Positions 47,097 through 55,999 of a stretch of DNA of 64,000 nt are shown piece by piece. This DNA comes from Stagnihabitans lacustris (GTDB taxonomy: Bacteria > Pseudomonadota > Alphaproteobacteria > Rhodobacterales > Rhodobacteraceae). A program made the translations under genes and the position numbers. Within the stretch, counting starts at the first letter, position 1; each line of letters opens with the position of its first letter. Below the pieces are notes generated by a model. It saw only the letters and a program-made list of their open reading frames with translations. It ran no database searches and had not been told where the DNA came from. The stretch lies in the NCBI RefSeq assembly GCF_025950525.1, contig NZ_JAPDGS010000004.1:62001-126000 (forward strand). The letters are read 5' to 3'.

Positions 47097-48059
47097 TTGC
47101 ACATCGCAGCCCATCCCATCGCCGCCCCCGTGCTTCTCGCCCCCATGGCGGGGATCACCGACTTGCCCTTTCGCCGGGTGGTGGCGGGCTTTGGCGCGGG
47201 GCTGGTGGTCAGCGAAATGGTGGCCAGTGAAGAGGTGATGCGCGATCACCCCGAAATGAAGGCGCGCGCCGAACTGGGCGATCACGGCTTGGCGGCCATT
47301 CAGCTGATCGGGCGTGAGCCGCATTGGATGGCCGAAGCCGCCCGCATGGTCGAAGCGAATGGCGCGCAGATCATCGACATCAACATGGGCTGCCCGGCCA
47401 AACGGGTGACGACGGGGGCTTGCGGGTCGGCGCTGCTGAAGGACCTGTCGCAGGCCATGGCGATCATTCAGGCGGTGGTGGAGGCGGTCAAGGTCCCCGT
47501 GACGCTGAAGACGCGGCTGGGCTGGGATGATGACAGCCTGAACGCCCATGAGCTTGCGGCCAAGGCCGAGGGGGCAGGGGTCGCCATGGTGACGATCCAT
47601 GGCCGGACGCGCTGTCAGTTCTACAAGGGGCACGCCGATTGGGCGCGGATTGCGCGCGTCAAACAGGCGGTTGCGGTGCCGGTGATTGCCAATGGCGATA
47701 TCCTGACGCCCGCCGACGCCGCCGAGGCGCTGCGGCAATCGGGCGCCGATGGGGTGATGGTCGGGCGCGGGGCGCAGGGCGCGCCTTGGGTGCTGGCGCA
47801 AATCTCGGCCGTTCTGCATGGCACGCCCGCGCCCAATGTCCCGCGTGGGGCTGCGCTGGCCGATCTGGTCATCGCGCATTACGAGGCGATGTTGGGCTTT
47901 TACGGCACCGAACTGGGTCAACGTTGCGCGCGCAAACATCTTGGCTGGTATCTGGAAGCCGCGGGCCTGCCCCATCACCGCGAAGAGATCCTGACCCTGG
48001 CGTCAGCCGCCCAGGTCATCCCCCGCCTGCACGCCGTATTCACCGAGGAGGCCGCATGA
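47097..48059 (+). CDS. dusB: tRNA-dihydrouridine synthase (NifR3)
   Basis: Flavin enzyme reducing uridines in tRNA, first gene of the nitrogen regulatory operon as in Rhodobacter capsulatus (nifR3). From the TTG at 47097 it has 320 residues. APVLLAPMAGITD begins the barrel, and the active-site cysteine lies in NMGCPAKRV, with GACGSALLKD and HGRTRCQFYKG after it. I prefer TTG 47097 because GAGG is six bases upstream and homologues start here. The in-frame ATG at 47010 has no ribosome site and lies only eight bases after a TAATAT -10-like box. The gene overlaps ntrB by four bases. Confidence 0.92.
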   Translation: MHIAAHPIAAPVLLAPMAGITDLPFRRVVAGFGAGLVVSEMVASEEVMRDHPEMKARAELGDHGLAAIQLIGREPHWMAEAARMVEANGAQIIDINMGCPAKRVTTGACGSALLKDLSQAMAIIQAVVEAVKVPVTLKTRLGWDDDSLNAHELAAKAEGAGVAMVTIHGRTRCQFYKGHADWARIARVKQAVAVPVIANGDILTPADAAEALRQSGADGVMVGRGAQGAPWVLAQISAVLHGTPAPNVPRGAALADLVIAHYEAMLGFYGTELGQRCARKHLGWYLEAAGLPHHREEILTLASAAQVIPRLHAVFTEEAA

Positions 48060-49120
48060 GCGACCAGATCTTCGCCTCGCTGCCGATGCCCGCGCTGTTG
48101 GTGGGCCCCGACGACCGGATCATCGACGCCAATTCGGCGGCGGAAACCTTTCTGAACGCCTCGGCCAAAATGCTGATCGGCCACAGGCTTGCGGAAAAGC
48201 TGTTTGTCGACAATGACATCGCGCCGTCTTTGGCGCGGGCGCGCAGCAATCAGGCCGATGTGAACATCAACGAGGCCCAGGTTTCGACCCATGAACGCGG
48301 CACGGTCCAGGCGCAAATCCAGATCGCGCCGATCCATGACACCGGGATGCTGCTTTTGATGATCAGCCCGCGCATCATGGCCGACCGGATCGGGCGGGCG
48401 CGCAATGCCTCCTCTGCCGCGAAATCGGCCATCGGCATGGCGGAAATGCTGGCCCATGAGATCAAGAACCCGCTTGCCGGGATTTCCGGTGCGGCACAGC
48501 TGGTGGCGATGAACCTGAGCGCGGAGGACCGCGAGCTGACCGACCTGATCGTCGAGGAAACCCGCCGCATCGTCAAACTGCTGGAACAGGTCGAACAATT
48601 CGGCAATGTCCGCCCGCCCGAATGTCGCGCCGTCAACATCCACGACGCGCTGGACCGCGCCCGCAGGTCCGCGCAGATGGGCTATGCCAGCCACATGATG
48701 ATCGTCGAGGATTACGACCCCTCGTTGCCTGCGACCTGGGCCGATGCCGATCAGCTGATGCAGGTGTTTTTGAACCTGATCAAGAACGCCGCCGAGGCCT
48801 CACGCGACCGGCGCGGCGTGATCCGGTTGCACACCTTCTATGACCTTTCCCTGCGCCTGCGCCGCCGCGATGGCACCGGGGCCAGCCTGCCGCTGCAGGT
48901 GGAAATCATCGACGACGGCCCCGGCATCCCGCCCGACATCGCCGCCGACATCTTCGAGCCCTTTGTTTCGGGGCGCGAGAATGGCACGGGGCTTGGCCTC
49001 GCGCTGGTCTCGAAAATCATCACCGACCATGGCGGGCTGATCGGGGTCGAATCTGTCCCCGGCAAGACGGTGTTTCGCATTTCTCTGCCCATGGCGCCCA
49101 AAGATAAAAAGGAGTTGTAA
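48056..49120 (+). CDS. ntrB: Nitrogen sensor kinase NtrB
   Basis: Cytoplasmic histidine kinase controlled by PII proteins that phosphorylates NtrC when nitrogen is short. It is 354 residues: a PAS domain (about 5-105), dimerisation helix with H134 in AHEIKNPLAGI, and the ATPase domain with N244 in NLIKNAAEAS, DDGPGIPP and GTGLGLALV. It starts inside the dusB stop (ATGA) and ntrC begins one base after its stop, giving strict coupling. Confidence 0.96.
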   Translation: MSDQIFASLPMPALLVGPDDRIIDANSAAETFLNASAKMLIGHRLAEKLFVDNDIAPSLARARSNQADVNINEAQVSTHERGTVQAQIQIAPIHDTGMLLLMISPRIMADRIGRARNASSAAKSAIGMAEMLAHEIKNPLAGISGAAQLVAMNLSAEDRELTDLIVEETRRIVKLLEQVEQFGNVRPPECRAVNIHDALDRARRSAQMGYASHMMIVEDYDPSLPATWADADQLMQVFLNLIKNAAEASRDRRGVIRLHTFYDLSLRLRRRDGTGASLPLQVEIIDDGPGIPPDIAADIFEPFVSGRENGTGLGLALVSKIITDHGGLIGVESVPGKTVFRISLPMAPKDKKEL

Positions 49121-50491
49121 ATGGATGGCACGGTTCTGGTCGCAGATGACGACCGCACGATCCGCACGGTTCTGACCCAGGCCCTGACGCGGGCGGGGTG
49201 CAAGGTCCATGCCACCTCCTCCTTGATGACGCTGATGCGCTGGGTCGAAGAGGGCAAGGGCGACCTTGTGATTTCCGATGTCATCATGCCGGATGGCAAC
49301 GGGCTGGAGGCGCTGCCGCGCATCAGCCGCATCCGCCCGGGCCTGCCGGTCATCGTGATTTCGGCGCAGAACACGATCATGACGGCGATCCAGGCGGCCG
49401 AGGCCGAGGCGTTCGATTACCTGCCCAAGCCCTTTGACCTGCCCGATCTGATGAAACGCTCGGCGCGCGCGCTGGATTCGAAACGGCGGGCGGCGGCGGC
49501 GGTGGTCAACCCCCCGCGGGAACCCGGCGATGACCTGCCCTTGGTCGGTCGGACGGCTGCGATGCAGGCGCTGTATCGCTTGGTTGCCAAGGTGATGAAC
49601 ACCGACCTTCCCGTGCTGATCACCGGCGAATCGGGCACCGGGAAAAGCCTGATTGCGAAGGCGATCCACGATTTCAGCGACCGCCGGTCCCAGCCCTTTG
49701 TCGTGGCGCAGGCCGCAGACCTCGGCGGCGTCGACGGCATCGCGCAACTGGTGGCCAAGGCCAAGGGCGGCACTTTGCTGATCGACGAGGTCGCCGATTT
49801 CGACGAAGACGGCCAGTCGCGCCTTGTCCGGATGCTGGATGTGGCCGATGACCATGCGCCGCGGATTTTGGCGACCTCGCAGGCCGATCTGGCCGCCAAG
49901 GTCGAGGAAGGCCGCCTGCGCAAGGACCTGTTTTACCGTCTGGGAGGGGTCAGTTTCAACGTCCCCCCCCTGCGTGAACGGGTCGAGGATATCCCGCTTT
50001 TGACCGACCATTTCCTGACCAAGGCCGAACGCGAACTGGGCGCCGTGCGCAGGCTTTCGCCCGAAGCGCGGGCGATTTTGCGCGCCTTCCCCTGGCCCGG
50101 CAATGTCCGCCAGCTGGAAAATGTGCTGAAACGCCTGCTGGTGACGTCTTCCGAGCCTGACATTTCGGCGGCCGAGCTTGAGGCCACCTTGGGTGGCCCG
50201 CAGCCCACCGAACCTGCGCGGGCGGGGGCTGTGGAAAACGAGAAACTCAGCCAATCCGTGGCCCGTCACCTCAAGCGTTATTTCGATCTGCACAATGGCC
50301 AACTGCCGCCGCCCGGCGTCTATGACCGCGTCTTGCGCGAAATCGAGATGCCCTTGATCGAGATTGCCTTGGATGCCACCGCGGGCAACCAAGCCAAATG
50401 TGCCGACCTTTTGGGGATCAACCGCAATACCTTGCGCAAGAAGATCACCGATCTCGATATCCGCGTGACACGGCGGCGCAAGCTGATGTAA
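49121..50491 (+). CDS. ntrC: Nitrogen response regulator NtrC, lacking GAFTGA
   Basis: Activator of nitrogen-scavenging genes. It is 456 residues: receiver domain with phospho-acceptor D53 (ISDVIMPDG), AAA+ domain with Walker A GESGTGKS at 169-176 and IDEVADF, and a Fis-type helix-turn-helix at about 420-450 ([19 protein letters not shown]). The sigma-54 contact loop is deleted: [20 protein letters not shown] runs straight into GGTLLIDE with no ELFGHEKGAFTGA. NtrC of R. capsulatus shares this loss and works with the housekeeping sigma factor. Confidence 0.96.
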   Translation: MDGTVLVADDDRTIRTVLTQALTRAGCKVHATSSLMTLMRWVEEGKGDLVISDVIMPDGNGLEALPRISRIRPGLPVIVISAQNTIMTAIQAAEAEAFDYLPKPFDLPDLMKRSARALDSKRRAAAAVVNPPREPGDDLPLVGRTAAMQALYRLVAKVMNTDLPVLITGESGTGKSLIAKAIHDFSDRRSQPFVVAQAADLGGVDGIAQLVAKAKGGTLLIDEVADFDEDGQSRLVRMLDVADDHAPRILATSQADLAAKVEEGRLRKDLFYRLGGVSFNVPPLRERVEDIPLLTDHFLTKAERELGAVRRLSPEARAILRAFPWPGNVRQLENVLKRLLVTSSEPDISAAELEATLGGPQPTEPARAGAVENEKLSQSVARHLKRYFDLHNGQLPPPGVYDRVLREIEMPLIEIALDATAGNQAKCADLLGINRNTLRKKITDLDIRVTRRRKLM

Positions 50492-50514
50492 TCTCGCAAC
50501 AGGACGCGGCAAAG

Positions 50515-50528
50515 CGGTGACGTCACCG
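50515..50528. promoter_or_regulatory. 14-bp palindrome just before ntrY
   Basis: CGGTGACGTCACCG, a perfect palindrome two bases before the first ATG of ntrY. It could be an operator for an internal ntrYX promoter or a chance match in GC-rich sequence. Confidence 0.3.
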
Positions 50529-50530
50529 GA

Positions 50531-52819
50531 ATGCCGCGCCCTGTGACAAAGGGGCCGCAGCGCCCTGCGGGAGGCGCATTGAGGAACAGGGCGGAAAGCC
50601 GGTGGTTGACGCGCCTGTCGCGACTGCGGCGGCAAAAGCAGATGCAGTCCGCGGCGACGCTGGGGCTTGTGCTTTTGGGGCCCGCGCTGGCGGTTGCGAC
50701 CTTTCTGACGCTGGGGCCTTTGAACCTTGGGGCTTCGTCGAACGCGCTGCGTTTGGTGCTGCTGGCGGACTTGGTTTACGTGCTGGTCATCGCCACGATG
50801 GTGCTGCGGCGGATCATTCAGATCGTGGCCGATCGCCGCTCTGCCTCGGCGGGCTCGCGGCTGCATCTGCGGCTGACGCTGGTGTTTGCGACCGTCGCGC
50901 TGGTGCCGACCGTGCTGGTCGCGGTCTTTGGCGTCTTGACGGTGAACATCGGGCTGGAGGGCTGGTTTTCCGACCGCGTGCGTGGCGTGATCGGCGCAAG
51001 TCTGGATGCGGCCCAAGCCTATGAGGCCGAACAGACCGCCAATTTGCAGGCCGATGCCGAGGCGCTGGTGGGGCTTCTGGTTCAGGCGCATGAGGCCAAT
51101 GGCCTGCTGCAGGACGGCGACATCCGCGCCATTCTGGTTCAGGGCCAGGGGCAGATCCAGCGCGGGTTAAAGGAAGCCTATCTGGTCTCGGCAAACGGCG
51201 AAATGAAGTTGCGGGGCGACAAGTCCTATCTCTTTGATTTCGAAGCGCCTTCCCTGGCTCAGGTCGCCCAGGCCGAGGCCGGCGAAGTCGTCATGATCCC
51301 CGATTGGCCGAATTCGGAACTGCGCGCCCTTGTTGATCTGCCGGGCTATCCGGACCGGCTTTTGTATGTCTCGCGTCGGGTTGACGGGCGAATCCTGGGG
51401 CTTTTGGACGAGACGCAGGCCACGGCGACCCTGTATCAGCAACTGGAGGCCGAACGAGGCAAGATCCTGTTCAACTTCGGCCTGTTATACCTTGGTTTTG
51501 CAGTGATTTTGATCGTGGCCTCGGTCTGGGGCGGGCTGTGGTTTGCCGAAAGGCTCTCGCGTCCCGTGGGGCGTCTGGCGGGGGCGGCGCAGCGGGTCGG
51601 CGGCGGCGATCTGGACGTGCAGGTCCCCGAGGACGAGGGCGACGACGAAATCGCCATGCTGGGGCGGTTGTTCAACCAGATGACGCGGCAGCTGCGCGGT
51701 CAGCGGCGCGACCTGGTGCAGGCCCATGCCGAAACCGAGGGGCGGCGGCGGCTGTTTGACAGCGTTTTGTCCAATGTGACGGCGGGGGTGATCGGTCTGG
51801 ATGCGGAGGGCCGTGTGGACGTCATCAACCGCGCGGGCCTGCGGCTTTTGGATGTGACCGAGGCGCCGGGTCGCGCGCTTGGCGAGATTGCACCGGAGTT
51901 CGTCAATCTTTTCCAGCGTTTGCAAGGCGATCTTGGTGTGGCTGTCCAAGACGAGGTCCGCCTTTCGCGCCGGGGTCGGTTGGAAAGCCTTTTGGTCCGC
52001 ATGTCCGAACGTCAGGGCGAGACGGGCGCGGTTGAAGGCTATGTCGTGGCCTTTGACGATGTGACCGATCTTGTGTCGGCGCAGCGTATGGCGGCCTGGG
52101 GTGATGTCGCCCGCCGCATCGCGCATGAGATCAAGAACCCGCTGACGCCGATCCAGCTTTCGGCCGAACGCATAAGGCGCAAGTTCAGGACCCAGGTGCA
52201 AGACCCTGATGATCTTGAACAATTGGCCGATGTGATCATCCGCCAGACCAACGACCTGCGCCGGATCGTCGATGAATTCTCGAAATTCGCGCGGATGCCC
52301 GAGCCGGATCGTCGCGAAACCGACCTGACGGCTTTGGTCAAGGCGGCGGTCATGCTGCAGGAAAACGGCCTGCCGGGGGTTAGTTTCACCAAGGACCTGC
52401 CGCAGAGCCCTGACATGATCGAGATTGACGCGACGATGATCGGTCAGGCGCTGACGAACTTGATCAAGAACGCCGGGGAAGCGCTTGATGAGCAACGCGA
52501 AAAGACGCCGGGCATGGCTCCGGAAATACGCGTCAGCCTGAAGGTCAGCGACACCCATTCCACCATCCGCATCGAGGACAACGGCCCAGGCCTGCCGCCC
52601 GACCGCGCGCGCCTGTTTGAACCTTACGTGACGACCAAGGAAAAGGGCACCGGTCTTGGCCTGCCCATCGTGAAAAAGATCATCGAGGAACACGGCGGGA
52701 CCCTGGTCCTGACCGATGCACCGGTTTTTGACGGCGGGACCCATGCCGGGGCCCTGGCCGAGATCCGTTTGCCGCGCGCCACGCGGGGACGGCGTTTGAA
52801 TTTAGGAGGAGCCGCATGA
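50531..52819 (+). CDS. ntrY: Nitrogen sensor kinase NtrY
   Basis: Membrane histidine kinase paired with NtrX, linked to nitrogen and redox signals. It is 762 residues. Three helices (about 42-62, 75-95 and 113-138) precede a periplasmic sensor part (140-312), a fourth helix (313-335), HAMP (about 336-390), PAS (about 405-515) and the kinase with H532 in AHEIKNPLTPIQLSAERI, NLIKNAGEAL and GTGLGLPIV. The ATG at 50531 lacks a ribosome site; TTG 50579 has GGGAGG five bases upstream and may be the true start (746 residues). It overlaps ntrX by four bases. Confidence 0.94.
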   Translation: MPRPVTKGPQRPAGGALRNRAESRWLTRLSRLRRQKQMQSAATLGLVLLGPALAVATFLTLGPLNLGASSNALRLVLLADLVYVLVIATMVLRRIIQIVADRRSASAGSRLHLRLTLVFATVALVPTVLVAVFGVLTVNIGLEGWFSDRVRGVIGASLDAAQAYEAEQTANLQADAEALVGLLVQAHEANGLLQDGDIRAILVQGQGQIQRGLKEAYLVSANGEMKLRGDKSYLFDFEAPSLAQVAQAEAGEVVMIPDWPNSELRALVDLPGYPDRLLYVSRRVDGRILGLLDETQATATLYQQLEAERGKILFNFGLLYLGFAVILIVASVWGGLWFAERLSRPVGRLAGAAQRVGGGDLDVQVPEDEGDDEIAMLGRLFNQMTRQLRGQRRDLVQAHAETEGRRRLFDSVLSNVTAGVIGLDAEGRVDVINRAGLRLLDVTEAPGRALGEIAPEFVNLFQRLQGDLGVAVQDEVRLSRRGRLESLLVRMSERQGETGAVEGYVVAFDDVTDLVSAQRMAAWGDVARRIAHEIKNPLTPIQLSAERIRRKFRTQVQDPDDLEQLADVIIRQTNDLRRIVDEFSKFARMPEPDRRETDLTALVKAAVMLQENGLPGVSFTKDLPQSPDMIEIDATMIGQALTNLIKNAGEALDEQREKTPGMAPEIRVSLKVSDTHSTIRIEDNGPGLPPDRARLFEPYVTTKEKGTGLGLPIVKKIIEEHGGTLVLTDAPVFDGGTHAGALAEIRLPRATRGRRLNLGGAA

Positions 52820-54192
52820 GTATTCTGATCGTCGACGACGAAAAGGACATCCGCGAATTGATCGCGGACATTCTGAAGGACGAGGGCTATGCCGTTCGTA
52901 TGGCAGGAAATTCCGACGATTGCATGACGCAGGTCAATGCCGAACCGCCCAGCCTGATGATCCTTGATATCTGGTTGAAGGACAGCCGGATGGACGGCAT
53001 CGACATCCTGAAATCGGTCAAACGTGACAACCCAGACATCCCGGTCGTCATCATCTCGGGCCATGGCAACATCGAAATCGCTGTGGCGGCGATCAAGCAG
53101 GGCGCTTACGATTTCATCGAAAAGCCCTTCAACATCGACCAGCTGATGGTCGTGGTTTCCCGCGCGATGGAGACGGCGAAACTGCGCCGGGAAAACGCCG
53201 ATCTGCGGCGGCGCGAGGTGACGGCCTCAGAGATGATTGGATCAAGTCCGTCCTTCAAGGTCTTGAAATCGAACCTGGAAAAGGTGACGAAATCCAACGC
53301 GCGTGTCATGCTGGCGGGGCCTGCGGGATCGGGCAAGGAACTGGCCGCGCGTCAGATCCATGCCGGGTCGAACCGGGCTGCCGCGCCCTTTGTTTCGGTC
53401 TCTTCGGCCTCTGTCGAACCCGAACGGATGGAGGAGGTGCTTTTCGGCCGCGAAACCTCGGATCGTGGTGTGGAAAAGGGGCTGTTGGAACAGGCCCATG
53501 GCGGCGTCGTCTATTTCGACGAAGTGGCCGATATGCCCTTGGGAACGCAGTCGAAAATCCTGCGCGTCCTGACCGAAAGCCAGTTCACCCGGGTGGGCGG
53601 CTCTGACAAGGTGCGCGTCGATCTGCGGGTCATCTCCTCCACCTCACGCGATTTGCGCGCCGAAATTGCCGCCGGGCGCTTTCGCCAAGAGCTTTACGAC
53701 CGGCTGAACGTGGTCCCGATCCAGGTCCCTTCGCTGGAGGAGCGCCGCGAGGATATCCCTGAGCTGACCGCGCATTTCATCGACCATTTCCACCGCACGC
53801 AGGGCCTGCCGCTGCGTCGCCTGACCACCGAGGCCGAGGCCGTGTTGCAGACCATGGCCTGGCCCGGCAACATCCGCCAACTGCGCAACATCATCGAACG
53901 CGTCCTGATCCTGGGCGATGGCGCGGGCCCCGTCGAGGCGCGCGAACTGCCGCAGCCCGAACCCCAGGCCGATTCTGGCGCGCGGATGGTGCTGGGAGGC
54001 GCAATGGCGACGCTGCCCCTGCGTGAGGCGCGCGAGGTTTTTGAGCGCGAATATCTGCTGACCCAGATCAACCGCTTTGGCGGCAACATCAGCCGCACCG
54101 CCGGTTTCGTCGGCATGGAGCGTTCGGCGCTGCACCGCAAGCTGAAGTCCCTGGGTGTGGTATCCTCGTCCAAGGGCGCAGATGATGAGTAA
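52816..54192 (+). CDS. ntrX: Response regulator NtrX, GAFTGA degenerate
   Basis: Partner of NtrY. It is 458 residues: receiver domain with D51 (LMILDIWLKDSRMDG), AAA+ domain with Walker A GPAGSGKE at 168-175 and YFDEVADM, and a Fis-type helix-turn-helix near the C-terminus (NISRTAGFVGMERSALHRKLK). Where GAFTGA is expected the sequence reads LFGRETSDRGVEKGLLEQ, so sigma-54 activation is unlikely and repression or sigma-70 activation is more probable. It starts within the ntrY stop. Confidence 0.95.
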   Translation: MSILIVDDEKDIRELIADILKDEGYAVRMAGNSDDCMTQVNAEPPSLMILDIWLKDSRMDGIDILKSVKRDNPDIPVVIISGHGNIEIAVAAIKQGAYDFIEKPFNIDQLMVVVSRAMETAKLRRENADLRRREVTASEMIGSSPSFKVLKSNLEKVTKSNARVMLAGPAGSGKELAARQIHAGSNRAAAPFVSVSSASVEPERMEEVLFGRETSDRGVEKGLLEQAHGGVVYFDEVADMPLGTQSKILRVLTESQFTRVGGSDKVRVDLRVISSTSRDLRAEIAAGRFRQELYDRLNVVPIQVPSLEERREDIPELTAHFIDHFHRTQGLPLRRLTTEAEAVLQTMAWPGNIRQLRNIIERVLILGDGAGPVEARELPQPEPQADSGARMVLGGAMATLPLREAREVFEREYLLTQINRFGGNISRTAGFVGMERSALHRKLKSLGVVSSSKGADDE

Positions 54193-54292
54193 ATAGGGCT
54201 GGAATCTCCGACTATACCGCAGCATAGTGACCCCGGGTGCGCCCGCGACAGGGACAAAACTGACCCGCCACGAGAAAAACAAGGGCTATAAC

Positions 54293-54526
54293 ATGGCTGG
54301 CGATAAACAAAACTTGCAGGACGCTTTCCTGAACCATGTCCGCAAGGCCAAGGTTCCGGTGACGATTTTCCTGATCAACGGGGTCAAGCTGCAAGGCGTG
54401 ATCACCTGGTTCGACAACTTCTGCGTTTTGCTCCGCCGTGATGGGCAAAGCCAATTGGTCTATAAACACGCGATTTCGACCATCATGCCGGGCGGGCCCA
54501 TCGCTTTGTATGAAGGCGAAGAGTGA
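54293..54526 (+). CDS. hfq: RNA chaperone Hfq
   Basis: Hexameric Sm-like protein that pairs small RNAs with messages. It is 77 residues with both Sm motifs: [35 protein letters not shown], and [10 protein letters not shown] in which the proximal-face YKHA is intact. The C-terminal tail is short ([12 protein letters not shown]), as in Rhodobacter. ATG 54293 has AAGGG upstream. It overlaps hflX by four bases (GTGA), the conserved hfq-hflX order. Confidence 0.97.
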   Translation: MAGDKQNLQDAFLNHVRKAKVPVTIFLINGVKLQGVITWFDNFCVLLRRDGQSQLVYKHAISTIMPGGPIALYEGEE

Positions 54527-55866
54527 GCGACGACCTGACCGAAGAAGACATCTTCGCCGAGGACCTTTGGGCGGAACGCCACAAACGGCGTGGGCACGAG
54601 ACGGCGGACAAGCCGACCCGGGCCTATGTTCTGCATCCCGATGTCAAGACGACCAAAAAGCGTCGCCTGGCCGAACATGGCCTGGCCGAGGCCGTGTCGT
54701 TGGCCCGCGCTTTGCCGGGGCTGGAGGTCGTGGGGGCCGAGGTTGTGCGCCTGTCCAAGGTCCATCCCGGGATGCTGTTTGGCACCGGCAAGATCGAAGA
54801 GATCAAGGGTCGGATCAAGGACCACGAGGTCGATTTGGTGCTGGTCGATGGCACCGTGGGCCCGGTGCAACAGCGCAACCTGGAAAAGGAATGGGGCATC
54901 AAGCTTCTGGACCGGACCGGGCTGATCCTGGAGATCTTCGCCGACCGCGCCCGCACGCGTGAGGGCGTGTTGCAGGTGGAACTTGCCGCGCTGACCTATC
55001 AACGAAGCCGCCTTGTCCGCGCTTGGACCCACCTGGAACGCCAGCGTGGCGGTTTCGGTTTCGTGGGCGGCCCCGGCGAGACGCAGATCGAAAGCGACCG
55101 CCGCGCCATCGACGAACAGGTGGTCAAACTGAAGCGTCAGCTGGACACCGTCAGTCGTCGTCGGGAACTGCAAAGGGCAGGGCGGCGCAAGGTGCCTTTC
55201 CCGATCGTGGCCTTGGCGGGCTATACCAACGCCGGAAAATCCACGCTGTTCAACCGGATGACCGGGGCAGAGGTGCTGGCGAAAGACATGCTTTTCGCCA
55301 CTTTGGACCCGACGATGCGCGGCCTTGAACTCCCCTCGGGTCAAAAGGTGATCCTGTCCGATACCGTGGGCTTCATCTCGGACCTGCCGACGCAGCTGGT
55401 GGCGGCCTTTCGTGCGACCTTGGAAGAGGTTCTGGAAGCCGATCTGATCCTGCATGTCCGCGATATCTCGCATCCCGAGACCGCCGAACAGGCCGCCGAT
55501 GTGGCCGATATCCTGACCTCTTTGGGTGTGACGGCTGCGACGCCGCAGTATGAGGTCTGGAACAAGCTGGACCTTGTCACCCCCGAGGCCCGCGCCTCTT
55601 TGGAGTTGGCCCAAAGCGGCCGCACGGGCGTCTTTGCGCTGTCGGCCATCACCGGAGAGGGCATCCCCGCGCTTCTGGAGGCGATTTCCACCGCCTTGTC
55701 GGATGCGCGCACCGAAGCGCTGCTGGAGATCCCCTTTGCCCAGGGTCGCCAACATGCCTGGCTGCATGGCAAGGGTCTGGTCCGCTCCGAGACCCAGACC
55801 GAGGACGGCTGGCACCTGACCGTCGAATGGACCGAACGCCAGGCGGGCGAGTTCCAGCGCCTTTGA
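54523..55866 (+). CDS. hflX: Ribosome-splitting GTPase HflX
   Basis: GTPase that binds and splits stalled 70S ribosomes, 447 residues, starting with GTG inside the hfq stop. The N-terminal HflX domain ([38 protein letters not shown]) is followed by a coiled coil (about 185-225) and the G domain: G1 GYTNAGKST near 234, the [12 protein letters not shown] switch, G3 [10 protein letters not shown] and G4 NKLD. A terminator follows after 39 bases. Confidence 0.96.
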   Translation: MSDDLTEEDIFAEDLWAERHKRRGHETADKPTRAYVLHPDVKTTKKRRLAEHGLAEAVSLARALPGLEVVGAEVVRLSKVHPGMLFGTGKIEEIKGRIKDHEVDLVLVDGTVGPVQQRNLEKEWGIKLLDRTGLILEIFADRARTREGVLQVELAALTYQRSRLVRAWTHLERQRGGFGFVGGPGETQIESDRRAIDEQVVKLKRQLDTVSRRRELQRAGRRKVPFPIVALAGYTNAGKSTLFNRMTGAEVLAKDMLFATLDPTMRGLELPSGQKVILSDTVGFISDLPTQLVAAFRATLEEVLEADLILHVRDISHPETAEQAADVADILTSLGVTAATPQYEVWNKLDLVTPEARASLELAQSGRTGVFALSAITGEGIPALLEAISTALSDARTEALLEIPFAQGRQHAWLHGKGLVRSETQTEDGWHLTVEWTERQAGEFQRL

Positions 55867-55905
55867 CCCCAAGCGCGCTGGCTTCACCTGCGAAGGCCTG
55901 ACACC

Positions 55906-55930
55906 ACCCCCCGCCCTCGGCGGGGGGTTT
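55906..55930 (+). terminator. Terminator of hfq-hflX
   Basis: ACCCCCCGCC/GGCGGGGGGT, a 10-bp stem with a three-base loop and TTT after it, downstream of hflX. Confidence 0.8.
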
Positions 55931-55999
55931 CATTTGATCAAAACTCTGGCGCGGATTTCGGGCCTCTGCTATCCTTATTATATTGGATGGAGATTCAAA

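Noticed and set aside
48800..51091. A 763-codon antisense frame across ntrB-ntrC-ntrY
   Set aside because: Spans three intact, overlapping regulatory genes on the plus strand and has a composition typical of GC shadow frames.
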